Positions 51,294 through 61,063 of a DNA stretch of 64,000 nt are shown one piece after another. Position 1 is the stretch's first letter. Each line of letters starts with the position of its first letter. The DNA comes from Bacteroidota bacterium (lineage in GTDB: Bacteria; Bacteroidota; Ignavibacteria; Ignavibacteriales; Melioribacteraceae), in the NCBI GenBank assembly GCA_018818165.1, contig JAHISP010000036.1, forward strand, positions 111,113-175,112, written 5' to 3'. The notes beneath the pieces were generated by a model. The model was not told where the DNA came from and searched no databases. It saw nothing but the letters and a program-made list of their open reading frames with translations. A program made the position numbers and the translations under genes.

Positions 51294-51653
51294 AAATTTG
51301 GTAAATTGCCATATCGCTCAATTAGGTTTGAATGGAAGAATTTGAAAATGGATAGATTTCAAGAAGTGGCTCAAATTAATTTTACAGATAAAAAGGAAAG
51401 GTTTACAAGAATAATTGAACATAAGCACTTAACTGGACAAGTAAATAATTCAACTTCAATTAGTTATGAATATCCTACTTTTGACGGTGAGCCATATTAT
51501 CCAATTCCAAGTAGTCAAACGGATTTAGTTTATCGAAAATATTTGGCAGAGACAAAAAAAATTGAAGATGTTTTATTTATTGAAAGATTAGGCGAATATA
51601 AGTATTATAATATGGATGGGGTAGTGGCAAGAATTCTTAAATTGGTTAAATAA
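51294..51653 (+). pseudogene. C-terminal remnant of a second glf
   Basis: The frame starts without a proper start near KFGKLPYRSI and runs 119 residues to TAA 51651-51653. It aligns with the last third of the intact Glf: RFEWKN, TRIIEH for TRITEY, SISYEYPTF, NMDGVVARIL. Identity is only about half, so it is an older paralogue and not a recent copy, but the first 30 bases (51293-51322) are identical to glf 49531-49560. The FAD domain is absent, so no activity is expected. The GT2 gene begins right after its stop. Confidence 0.9.
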
Positions 51654-52556
51654 ATGTCTAATTCGATTAAAATAGCTTCAGTTGTTGTAACCTTTAATAG
51701 GCTAGAACTATTAAAAGAATGTATTAGCTCTTTAAGAGAACAAACAAGAAAAATAGATGAAATATTTATTATTAATAATTCAAGCTCAGATGGTACAGAA
51801 GAGTGGTTGAGCAAACAAAAAGACCTTACTACAATTACTCAACAAAATTCTGGTGGTGCAGGAGGTTTTTATACGGGCATAAAAACAGCATACGAAAAAG
51901 GGTACGATTGGATTTGGGTTATGGATGATGATGGTTTACCCAAAAACAATGCACTTGAGGAATTGACTAAATATATTGATGGTAAAGTTGGTGTTTTAAA
52001 CTCAATTGTTTTATCCAAAAGCAATGAAAAAGAGCTCGCCTTCGGAATAGAAGATTCAGAGGAAAAGAAACACTATATTTTATTTGACCAAATAATTGAT
52101 AAAACAACAATAAATGGGGTTAATTTTTTTAATGGGTCATTGTTCTCCAGAGCCACCATATCAAAAATAGGATTTCCAAATCCGAAATTTTATATTTGGG
52201 GTGATGAAACTGAATATTTTTTGAGGTTAAAAGCTGCTGGTATCTCATTTAAAAGTGTTGTTGCTTCTTTATATATCCATCCAAACCAAAATCACAGATA
52301 TTTGGGCAAAGGATTATTCTTCTATAGAATAATTCAATTTAATTCATTAGGAGTTAAATATTTTCCACGAAATTTAATGGCTATTTGTTATTTGTATAAA
52401 GAATTTACTTTTAGAAGGTTAGTAAAAACATTTTTTTATGATATTCTTGGCCTTTTGTTTATTCAAAAAAATATATTATTTGCGTTTCTATATATAAAAT
52501 CTATATTTGATGGCATTCTATTTATTAAACAATTAAATAAAATTAAAATAAATTAA
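51654..52556 (+). CDS. GT2 glycosyltransferase, GlfT/rhamnosyltransferase-like
   Basis: This 300-residue protein has the GT-A domain VVTFNRLELLKECI, INNSSSDGTEE, the GGAGGFYTGIKTA segment and the nucleotide/metal motif WVMDDDGLP (about 88). The GGAGGF stretch and the last helices resemble galactofuranosyltransferases, and its neighbours are glf genes. It starts immediately after the glf remnant stop, as if it once formed an operon with that gene. The acceptor is unknown. Confidence 0.88.
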   Translation: MSNSIKIASVVVTFNRLELLKECISSLREQTRKIDEIFIINNSSSDGTEEWLSKQKDLTTITQQNSGGAGGFYTGIKTAYEKGYDWIWVMDDDGLPKNNALEELTKYIDGKVGVLNSIVLSKSNEKELAFGIEDSEEKKHYILFDQIIDKTTINGVNFFNGSLFSRATISKIGFPNPKFYIWGDETEYFLRLKAAGISFKSVVASLYIHPNQNHRYLGKGLFFYRIIQFNSLGVKYFPRNLMAICYLYKEFTFRRLVKTFFYDILGLLFIQKNILFAFLYIKSIFDGILFIKQLNKIKIN

Positions 52557-52567
52557 TATTTGCATAC

Positions 52568-53698
52568 TTGATTTTGAATATTTTCGATCACATAAAAAAC
52601 CACATAGAATTGATAGTATATTTTGTTCTTAGAATTTCCCTCCCTAAATCTAAGATGCAAAATCATACATTATTATTAATCAATACTGGGTTTATTGGCG
52701 ATTTAGTAGTTTCCACAGTTCTTATCGAAAATCAAGATATATTTAGCAATTATGAAAAAGTGCAATTTTTAATTAAAGAACAATATTTAGACTTATTTAG
52801 TAACTATGAAGGGAAAATTGAATTTATTGGTTACAATTATAAAAAATACAAATTTTCATTAATCTATAAATTCGAATTTCTTTCAAAGTTAAGAAGAGAA
52901 GGGTTTGAAAAATGTATTCATTTAACTGCTGCAAGAGGAATTCTTAATGAAGAGATTACCCACCTTGTTGGGGCAAAAGAAGTAATTACACTCAATTCTT
53001 TTTGGGAATATTTAGGAAAAAATCTTGGAAAATATTTTGATGGTAAGTATTCAAAAATAGTTGCAAATAATACACTAAATGAATATGAAAAGCATTCTGA
53101 ATTGTTGCAGTATTTAGGAGGAGATGGTTATAAAAATATTTTCAACAAAGGGATAACTTTTAACGAAGAAAATATTGATAAGATTGAAAAGCATATTGAT
53201 TTTACAGACGCTATTGTCATCGCCCCATTTTCATCGCTAATGAATCGTGAGTGGAAGAAGGAATATTATTTTGAAGTTGTTTGTAAATTAAAAGATATCT
53301 ATCAAGTTGTGCTAATAGGCACAAAAAATCAAAAGAAAGATTTGGAAGAACTGAAAAACAGAGATGAAAATGTGTGGGTTTTAGCCGGAGAATTAAAACT
53401 GCACGAAATACCTATATTGTTAAAACGAGCAAGACTTTTTATAGGACAAGATTCTGGACTCACACATATTGCATTAAAAATGGGTACGCCATTAATTGCA
53501 CTTATTGGGGGAGGAGAATTTGGAAGATTTTTCCCATTCATGGAATCAGAAAAGGTTAAATATCTTTATTCTCAAATGGATTGTTTTTTATGCCACTGGG
53601 TGTGCAGAAAAGAAGAAATGTTTTGTATGACGGATATAACTCCTAAAATTTTATTGGATGAGGTTGAAAAAGTAATAAGGGTTGGGAATGATAATTAA
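52568..53698 (+). CDS. GT9 (heptosyltransferase-like) glycosyltransferase
   Basis: This 376-residue protein has the N-terminal LLLINTGFIGDLVVSTVL and C-terminal GQDSGLTHIALKMGTPLIALIGG motifs of family GT9. The TTG at 52568 adds a 29-residue hydrophobic extension; ATG 52655 would start just before the conserved domain, and no clear ribosome site distinguishes them. It would add a sugar, perhaps a heptose, to the lipid-linked or core glycan. It overlaps the next gene. Confidence 0.85.
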   Translation: MILNIFDHIKNHIELIVYFVLRISLPKSKMQNHTLLLINTGFIGDLVVSTVLIENQDIFSNYEKVQFLIKEQYLDLFSNYEGKIEFIGYNYKKYKFSLIYKFEFLSKLRREGFEKCIHLTAARGILNEEITHLVGAKEVITLNSFWEYLGKNLGKYFDGKYSKIVANNTLNEYEKHSELLQYLGGDGYKNIFNKGITFNEENIDKIEKHIDFTDAIVIAPFSSLMNREWKKEYYFEVVCKLKDIYQVVLIGTKNQKKDLEELKNRDENVWVLAGELKLHEIPILLKRARLFIGQDSGLTHIALKMGTPLIALIGGGEFGRFFPFMESEKVKYLYSQMDCFLCHWVCRKEEMFCMTDITPKILLDEVEKVIRVGNDN

Positions 53699-54410
53699 TC
53701 TTAATTCAATAAATAAAGAACTTATAGTATCTAAAATAAATAAGGAAGAAAATGGAAATTCCCAATATCTTATCCAGTATGCAGATTTTAATGTGTTAAA
53801 TTATTTTTATGAAAATAATTATGAAAATAATGAGTTAAGTAATTTCTTTTTGTATCCAGATTCTACGGCTGTTTATTTGTATATTAAATTATTTTTAAGA
53901 CGAAAGTTTAGTAAAATAATTAGTACCGATTTACAAAATGATTTATTGGAAGAATTAAACAAAAACAAATCGTTTATATACTTATTCGGGGATTCCAATA
54001 AAATTCTTGAAAAAACAATTTATGAAATTAGACAAAAATATACGAATATCAATGTATCAGGTTCTCAAAATGGATATTATTATGACACAAATATTGTTTT
54101 ATTTGATATAAATAAAACCCAAATTGATGTTCTATTTGTTGGTCTTGGAGTTGGAAGGCAGGAAAAGTGGATTTTGGAAAACTACAAAAAATTGAATGTA
54201 AAAGTTATAGTTAGTGTTGGTGGTTGGTTTCAATATTTAGCAGGAAATAAAAAAAGAGCACCTTTGTTTATGAGAAAAATCCATTTGGAGTGGATGCATA
54301 AATTTATTCTTGAATTTCCAATTGTATGGAAAAGGTACTTAATTGGGTTACCAAAATTTTATTTTAGATTACTAAATAATAAGATAGTAATTCGTATGAG
54401 TTCAAAATGA
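53688..54410 (+). CDS. WecG/TagA/CpsF family glycosyltransferase
   Basis: I choose ATG 53688, which overlaps the GT9 gene by 11 bases; AAGG lies upstream and a TTG at 53682 is less likely. The 240-residue protein has GLGVGRQEKWI, VSVGGWFQYLAGNKKRAP and the HLEWMHKFILEFP-WKRYL tail typical of GT26. Such enzymes add the second sugar (for example ManNAc) to an undecaprenyl-linked primer. Overlapping genes on both sides show one operon. Confidence 0.92.
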   Translation: MIINLNSINKELIVSKINKEENGNSQYLIQYADFNVLNYFYENNYENNELSNFFLYPDSTAVYLYIKLFLRRKFSKIISTDLQNDLLEELNKNKSFIYLFGDSNKILEKTIYEIRQKYTNINVSGSQNGYYYDTNIVLFDINKTQIDVLFVGLGVGRQEKWILENYKKLNVKVIVSVGGWFQYLAGNKKRAPLFMRKIHLEWMHKFILEFPIVWKRYLIGLPKFYFRLLNNKIVIRMSSK

Positions 54411-55570
54411 AAATCTTATTTATAAACGAATCAACACGAATAAAAGGTGGGGTTGATTATGTGGTTAAAGAAGAAATACTAGGTCTTAGAAAGCGTGGTT
54501 TTGAGGTTGATTTGTTCGAGTTCTCTCATGAAGAATATTCAATTGATAATATGAAGAGAAAGATTCAGAAAACTCTATTATATTTTTCCGAGCATAAAAA
54601 AATCAATATTATAAAAGAAAAAATTAACTACTTCAAACCTGACATAGTTCATTTCCATAATACCTATCCGTTTTTCAAAAAACCGTTATGGACTGATAAT
54701 ATATTTAAGGATATAAAAGTTGTTCAACATTTACATAATTATTATCCGTTTTGTCTAAATTCTTTTTTTTATCGAGATGAAAATATTTGTACTGATTGTT
54801 TTGATAACAATAATTTTAGTATCGGAATTAAAAATGCTTGTTATGATTATTCCAAAATAAAATCAAAAATAGTCGCTTTTAATAGACCCTTGCCGAGCGA
54901 ATGGCTCAAATCTACAAGAAACGTTGATATGTTTTTGGGTGTAAGTCAATTTATTGTAGACAAATATATTGAGTTTGGTGTCGATAATAGAAAAATTAAA
55001 AAGCTATACAATGGTGTCTCTTTTGAAGATAGCCAAATTAATTCAAAAGAAGGTAGCTATATTTTATTTCTTGGAAATATTGTAAACTCGAAAGGTGTAA
55101 CAATTGTGTGTGAATTAGCGAAAATAAATAAGGAAATACAATTTAAAATAGCAGGTTTGGGAAGAGATTTGTCAATGCTTAAAGAAAAATATAAATCACT
55201 TTCAAACCTTTCTTTTGAAGGATATGTTGAAGGTAAATATAAGTCTGAACTAATAAGAAACTGTCGCTTTTTGTTGTTTCCAGTCTTAAGTTGGGAAGCT
55301 TTTGGTCTAGTGATTCTTGAAGCAACATCTTTTGGTAAACTTATTGTAACTTCGGGTTTAGGTGGCACTGCTGAGATAGTTGAAGAAGGAATAAATGGTT
55401 ATCTTGTGAAAGATAATGACATTAATCGTTATAATAAGGTAATTAGAAATTTATGGTGGAATTTTGTAAATTATCCATCTGATGCTAGAAAACTAACTGA
55501 AATACTGGTAAAGTTTTCTAAGAAAAACCACATTGAAAATTTAATAAATTTATATAAGTTATTATTCTAA
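54407..55570 (+). CDS. GT4 glycosyltransferase
   Basis: This 387-residue GT-B enzyme has a C-terminal half with ILFLGNIVNSKGV, FEGYVEG, SWEAFGLVILEATSFG (the ExxxxxxxE donor motif) and GTAEIVEEGINGYLV. The N-terminal half includes VKEEILGLRKRG and HFHNTYP for the acceptor side. It starts within the WecG-type stop (ATGA). It is the last glycan gene before porU, 11 bases away. Confidence 0.92.
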   Translation: MKILFINESTRIKGGVDYVVKEEILGLRKRGFEVDLFEFSHEEYSIDNMKRKIQKTLLYFSEHKKINIIKEKINYFKPDIVHFHNTYPFFKKPLWTDNIFKDIKVVQHLHNYYPFCLNSFFYRDENICTDCFDNNNFSIGIKNACYDYSKIKSKIVAFNRPLPSEWLKSTRNVDMFLGVSQFIVDKYIEFGVDNRKIKKLYNGVSFEDSQINSKEGSYILFLGNIVNSKGVTIVCELAKINKEIQFKIAGLGRDLSMLKEKYKSLSNLSFEGYVEGKYKSELIRNCRFLLFPVLSWEAFGLVILEATSFGKLIVTSGLGGTAEIVEEGINGYLVKDNDINRYNKVIRNLWWNFVNYPSDARKLTEILVKFSKKNHIENLINLYKLLF

Positions 55571-55581
55571 AAAGGGAATTC

Positions 55582-58500
55582 ATGATTAAGAAAATAATTT
55601 TGTTTGTTATGTTCACTATTGTAACAATAAATTCGCAAGTATTACTTGAATCTTATTCAGAGAGCAATACGGAAATTAAATTAAACCTTAAACTAGGCAG
55701 CGTTGATCTATTAGAGAGAAATAGTGAGAATGGATTTTACGATGAGAGTGAAACCGGTCATTTTGCATTACCTACAAAATCAATTATTGTAGGAATTCCT
55801 TTTAGTGATAATTATAAATATTCATATAAAATTATCAGTAAGTCTGAGGATAAATTTAATTTGGGTTTTAATCCAGAAGTTAACCCAAATAGTGAAGGCA
55901 ATCTAAAATATAACTTTTCCCCTAGTAAATTATTTAAAGATGAGATTAAACCAATAGTGAAAGTTAAAGGCTATTTTTGGCAAGATGAAATGTATTGTGT
56001 TCATCTTGAAATAAACCAATATTCATATGATGAAATAAATAGTATTCTTGCTTCCATAAAGGAAGTTGAAATTAAAATTGGATATGCGAAGCCTTCAAAT
56101 CTATCCAAATCAACCAAAAGTGGTGTAAATAAAAATATTTTAACAACCTTAATTAATGGTGATTATATTACAAAATATTGGGGAAAACCAAAAAATATTA
56201 TAGTGAGAGATACGACCGATAATTGGATTGATTATCATGCAAACTATCTAAAAATTGGTGTAGCTGAAGATGGTATTTATAGAATTGAATATGACGATTT
56301 AACTGCAATGGGTATTTCCACAAATATGATTGTGCCTAAAACTTTAAAACTGTTTATGAAAGGAAATGAGCAGCCAATATTTGTTAGTGGAGCAGCGGAT
56401 AATGTTTTTGATGCAACTGATTATATAGAATTTGTTGGAATAAGAAACATGGGTGGGCACCATCGTGAAATAAGTGGTTATGACCAACCATATAATGAAT
56501 ACTTAGGTAGATATACTGATACAACAATATATTGGTTAACATGGGATGGGGTTGATGGAGAAAGAGTTCAAATTTCGGATGGCATTCTAAGTAATATTAC
56601 TGATACTTTACATTACTATAGCGAAGTCGTACACTCAGAAAAAAATGGGTGGTATGATTTTGCTTATGCAAGTTTAGTTAGAAGAGAAATGCCATATTGG
56701 ACAGAAAACAAAACGTGGAATGAAGGAAATATTGTTGTTGGTGTAAAGTCAAACAATTTTACTGTTTCAGAGGTTTTTCCTAAAAAAAAAATTAAGATAT
56801 TGTGCAAAATGCAAGACTATGTTTCTAATATTTCTTCAAAGGCACATTTAGTTTCTATGAGTTTAAACTCTTATTCGGAATTCTATGATTCAACCTACAT
56901 TGATAAATATCAAAAAGTAGTTTTGAAAGCTGAATTAAATTCAACTTTGCTAAGCAATGGGAATAATGTTCTTAAAATTCACTCATTTCCTACCGATGCA
57001 TCGATTAATGTTTGTGTCTTAGATTGGTTTGAAGTAGAGTATCCTAGATATTTGAAGCCAGTAAATAACACATTAGTTTTTTCTTTCCCTGATATTTCTG
57101 TTACAAATTCGAAATTATTTAAATTGTTGGATATTTCGACTGACAGTTTTTCACTTTGGAAATATGGTGAATCAATTAAGAAATATGATGTTTTACAAAA
57201 TAATAATCAAATAACGATTTCAGATACAATTAAATTAACAGATAAGTTCTTTTATTGTGGTATTTCTCAAATAAAGTCCCCTAAAATATATTATTTAAAG
57301 AAATTTGCAAATTTAAGAAATACAGAAAACAAAGCAGATTATATTGCAATAACACATAAAAAATTTAGAAACAAAGTTGAAGAATACTCAAAATTTATTG
57401 GAGACAATTATAATGTTGTTACTAAGGTAATCGATATAGATGATATTTATGATGAATATTCCTATGGTTTTTTTAATCCAGAAGCGATTAAAGATTTTCT
57501 TATATCAACACATGATAATTGGCAAGAATCAAAACCGACTAGTGTTGTTCTAATTGGAGGTGCTACTTATGATTATTATGGGAATAAATACAAATATGTA
57601 AGTTCGGTGACCGAGAGAGTAATAAATTATGTTCCATCGTTTGGAGCCTCAGTTAGTGATAACTGGTTTGTAGTTTGGGATACTACAGGAGCTTATATTC
57701 CTCAAATGAATATCGGTAGATTATCTGTAACAACAAATGAAGAATTTGATTGGTATTTTGAAAAGCACAAAAATTATCTCGAGCAGGAATATAATGATTG
57801 GAATAAAAGATATATGTTTTTCTCAAGTGGTGATGCTTCAAACCCTTCGGAAGTAAATTCTATGTATGAATCAAATCAATTTGTAATTGATAATTATGTT
57901 TATCCGAAACCAATTGGTGGAAATGCTGAACATTTTTTCAAAACAATTGAACCACCAACTAATTTTGGTCATTATTCTTCTGAATATTTTCAAAATGCCA
58001 TTAATAATGGAGCGGTTTTCATCTCCTATTTGGGTCATAGTGGAACTCAAATATGGGATAACTCAATTACAAATCCCGCGCAATTAAAAAATGATAGAAA
58101 TAGGTATCCAATTGTTTCTGACTTTGGATGCTCTACAGGCAGATTTGCCGAACCTGATGTAACTTCATTTTCGGAATTATTTACAATTGGTAATGATGGA
58201 CAAGCTCTTGGATATATTGGAAATGCTTCATTGGGATTTGTTTCTACATCACTTGTAATGCCAAAATTATTTTATAAAAAGATTCTCAAAGAAAATATTT
58301 TTCAAGTTAGCGAAGCACATAAACAAGCAAAGTTAGAAATGTTGCAAACATATGGTTCAACGGGAATTTATGAATTATTTGCACTAACTAATACTTTTAT
58401 TGGAGATCCACTATTATCATTACCAATTCCGACCAAACCAAATTTTTATGCCAAAAATGAGAATATTATCTTAAAATCAGGCAATTTAACTGATTTAATG

Positions 58501-60894
58501 GATAGCGTAGATGTAATTATTAAAATTAGTAACTTTGGAATGGTTCCAGATGATACTTTGCAAGTCTTAGTTGAGCATGAATTTCTAGCTTCGAATGATT
58601 CCACTAAAATAAATGTAAACATCCCAAATTTTAGTGATTCGTTAGTTGTTAGTCTTCCAATTAAAAATAATGCTGGATACCACACAATAAAAATTTCACT
58701 TGACCCGAATAACAAGTATGAAGAAATTTCAGAAGCTGACAATATTGCACAGAAGGTGTTTAATGTTGCTAGTTCATCTATTCGACCGTTATTAAATCAT
58801 CAGTTTATAAATGGATTGAAAAATAATGTAAAATTTTTAAACCCTTCATCATGTCCAAATGAAGAGAAAATAGTACTTGATCTTTCATACGATAGTCAAT
58901 TTAGAAATTTTAGTACTTATGAATTATCTTTCGATTCTGTCGTATCTCCCTTTAGTCTGAGTAATTTATCTCAAAGTATGCGTTTTTGGGGCCGGACTAA
59001 ACTAAAAGGTGAGAGTAACTATACTGAAACATTTTCTTTTTTAATCAATGGTAGTAGATATTTGTTGCATGATAGTTTGAGTTTTGCATTTACATCAATC
59101 AGTAATTTGTATTCAAATAATAACAACTACTTAATTGATTCAACCAATGTCAAATTCGAACTTTTTTCAGCTGGATTTGATGACGGTCAGGCAGCAATTA
59201 TTTCCAGAAACGGTGTTAATTATGTGCCAACTCCAAAAGTAGGTCATCAGGTTGTACTATTTAACTCTCAACCACCATATGAATTTGTAGAATTTCACTA
59301 TTTTAATACTCTTGCTGGGGGTAGTGAAATAACTAAGTACAATGCTTTGCTGGATACAGTTTCTAGTAATTATTTTGTTGCCATTGCTATCTCAGATGAA
59401 GGCACTCCACGAGATGCAAATCTTAAGGCAAATATTAAATCATTAGGTAGCCAATATATTGACAAAGTTGGTTGGCGAGCTTCTTGGGCATTCATCGGCA
59501 AAAAAGGAGCCACTCCAGGCACAATGCCAGAAGCCTACTCAAAATCAGGTGATGGACCAGTTACAATCGACACAACAATATCATTCCTCTCCGAAAAGGG
59601 GAGTATGCTCACATCTGAGATCGGACCAACTGGAAAGTGGGATAGGCTTGTTGTGGATCAGGAAACGCCCTCAAATTCTGTAATTACTTATACTCCAATT
59701 GGGATAAAAGAGGATGGAGTTTTGGATACACTCAGCAAGCTAGTTTTATCCGCGCCTGGTGATGATGTTGGTATAATGGCGGATTTGAGTTTTATTGACC
59801 CAACTATTTATCCAAAGATTAAAATACTTGCAGATTTTGCAGCAAGTGATGATAAACAATCGCCAGTTCTTAAATCACTTGGAGTCGATTATAATGATGT
59901 GGCTGAACTAGCAATGAATTATCAAGTAGTATCAGTTGAAAAGGATTCAATAGTTCAAGGTGATAAGAATAAATTGAATTTTTATATTTATAATGTTGGT
60001 GAAACCGAAGCTGATTCTGTTAGTGTTAAAATTGAATTGAAAAAACCAGATAATTCCAAAATGATATTAAACGAATTTGTAACTTCAATTGATTCTTCCA
60101 GCAGAAATAAGTTTAGCTACGATTTTGAAATTCTTAATTCCTATGGTTTTGGCAATATGGCTTATTCAATAACAGTTGACGAACAAAATAAAATTACGGA
60201 GTTTTTTAAGGATAACAATTACTACGAAATTCCATTCTATGTAAAAAAGGATACTACTGTTAATGTTAATACTACTGAAATAAACGTTAAGTTTGATGGC
60301 TTTGAAATTATGGATGGTGATTTTGTTTCCAACCAACCAACCATTCTTTTTGAATTAAACTATTCTAATAACTTCCCAGTTGGTGATACAACAGCAGTTG
60401 TTTTTACATTGGATAATAAAAGAGTTTACACTTCCAAAATGAATGTGGACTATGATACAATAAATAAAACTATTTCATATTTATATGAACCCGAGTTAGA
60501 AGATGGTCAGCATTATTTAAAAGTTACGGGAAAGCCAGACATTATAACTGATAATAGCTTTGGAATTGATAAATTATTTACTGTCTCTAATAAATTAAAA
60601 GCTGTGGATATTTATAATTTCCCTAATCCAGCTAGTGATGAAACTGATTTTACATTTCGGTTAGCCAAAGTCCCTGAATCATTAGATATTAAAATTTATA
60701 CTATTGCTGGTAGATTGATTAAAATATTCGAATTGCAAAGCTATGAATTGAAAACAGATATAAATAAAGTTCATTGGAATTTAAAAGACGAAGATGGTGA
60801 TAAAATTGCAAATGGAGTTTATTTGTATAAAGTAATTTTACGAGACCAAGATAAAGTTGAGCACTATACTCAAAAATTGGCAATTGTGAGATAG
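55582..60894 (+). CDS. porU: Type IX secretion sortase PorU, C25 gingipain family
   Basis: This 1770-residue protein has a signal peptide (MIKKIILFVMFTIVTINSQ). The C25 peptidase-like domain (about 560-950) has SDNWFVVWD, IGRLSVTTN, the catalytic His in YLGHSG (about 819) and Cys in DFGCSTGRFAEP (about 850). Long Ig-like/CARDB-like regions follow, and the end is a type IX sorting-like domain (FPNPASDETDF, KIYTIAGRLIKIF, ANGVYLYKVI). PorU removes the sorting domain from type IX cargo and joins the cargo to an anchor glycolipid. It is longer than the Porphyromonas protein (about 1150 residues). An AAAGGGA site precedes the start, and it follows the GT4 gene by 11 bases. Confidence 0.92.
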   Translation: MIKKIILFVMFTIVTINSQVLLESYSESNTEIKLNLKLGSVDLLERNSENGFYDESETGHFALPTKSIIVGIPFSDNYKYSYKIISKSEDKFNLGFNPEVNPNSEGNLKYNFSPSKLFKDEIKPIVKVKGYFWQDEMYCVHLEINQYSYDEINSILASIKEVEIKIGYAKPSNLSKSTKSGVNKNILTTLINGDYITKYWGKPKNIIVRDTTDNWIDYHANYLKIGVAEDGIYRIEYDDLTAMGISTNMIVPKTLKLFMKGNEQPIFVSGAADNVFDATDYIEFVGIRNMGGHHREISGYDQPYNEYLGRYTDTTIYWLTWDGVDGERVQISDGILSNITDTLHYYSEVVHSEKNGWYDFAYASLVRREMPYWTENKTWNEGNIVVGVKSNNFTVSEVFPKKKIKILCKMQDYVSNISSKAHLVSMSLNSYSEFYDSTYIDKYQKVVLKAELNSTLLSNGNNVLKIHSFPTDASINVCVLDWFEVEYPRYLKPVNNTLVFSFPDISVTNSKLFKLLDISTDSFSLWKYGESIKKYDVLQNNNQITISDTIKLTDKFFYCGISQIKSPKIYYLKKFANLRNTENKADYIAITHKKFRNKVEEYSKFIGDNYNVVTKVIDIDDIYDEYSYGFFNPEAIKDFLISTHDNWQESKPTSVVLIGGATYDYYGNKYKYVSSVTERVINYVPSFGASVSDNWFVVWDTTGAYIPQMNIGRLSVTTNEEFDWYFEKHKNYLEQEYNDWNKRYMFFSSGDASNPSEVNSMYESNQFVIDNYVYPKPIGGNAEHFFKTIEPPTNFGHYSSEYFQNAINNGAVFISYLGHSGTQIWDNSITNPAQLKNDRNRYPIVSDFGCSTGRFAEPDVTSFSELFTIGNDGQALGYIGNASLGFVSTSLVMPKLFYKKILKENIFQVSEAHKQAKLEMLQTYGSTGIYELFALTNTFIGDPLLSLPIPTKPNFYAKNENIILKSGNLTDLMDSVDVIIKISNFGMVPDDTLQVLVEHEFLASNDSTKINVNIPNFSDSLVVSLPIKNNAGYHTIKISLDPNNKYEEISEADNIAQKVFNVASSSIRPLLNHQFINGLKNNVKFLNPSSCPNEEKIVLDLSYDSQFRNFSTYELSFDSVVSPFSLSNLSQSMRFWGRTKLKGESNYTETFSFLINGSRYLLHDSLSFAFTSISNLYSNNNNYLIDSTNVKFELFSAGFDDGQAAIISRNGVNYVPTPKVGHQVVLFNSQPPYEFVEFHYFNTLAGGSEITKYNALLDTVSSNYFVAIAISDEGTPRDANLKANIKSLGSQYIDKVGWRASWAFIGKKGATPGTMPEAYSKSGDGPVTIDTTISFLSEKGSMLTSEIGPTGKWDRLVVDQETPSNSVITYTPIGIKEDGVLDTLSKLVLSAPGDDVGIMADLSFIDPTIYPKIKILADFAASDDKQSPVLKSLGVDYNDVAELAMNYQVVSVEKDSIVQGDKNKLNFYIYNVGETEADSVSVKIELKKPDNSKMILNEFVTSIDSSSRNKFSYDFEILNSYGFGNMAYSITVDEQNKITEFFKDNNYYEIPFYVKKDTTVNVNTTEINVKFDGFEIMDGDFVSNQPTILFELNYSNNFPVGDTTAVVFTLDNKRVYTSKMNVDYDTINKTISYLYEPELEDGQHYLKVTGKPDIITDNSFGIDKLFTVSNKLKAVDIYNFPNPASDETDFTFRLAKVPESLDIKIYTIAGRLIKIFELQSYELKTDINKVHWNLKDEDGDKIANGVYLYKVILRDQDKVEHYTQKLAIVR

Positions 60895-60958
60895 GATTAA
60901 TTTTTAAATTGTTAAATTGTTGAATTGTTGAATTGTTTGTTATGTATTAGAAATATAA

Positions 60959-61000
60959 GTCACTGTGAGGAGTCCATTTTTTGTGACGACTTCACACTCT
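60959..61000. repeat. Decayed GTCACTGTGAGGA-like element
   Basis: GTCACTGTGAGGAGTCC followed by GTGACGACTTCAC resembles the left end of element C (GTCATTGCGAGGA and GGAGTGACGAAG) with several changes. The rest of the gap after porU holds short AATTGTTG-type tandem repeats (about 60907-60940). Confidence 0.4.
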
Positions 61001-61063
61001 CTAAAATTTGCAGACCAAAGAATTTGTTCTCAAAATATTTACAAATAATTATCATTTTGAAAT

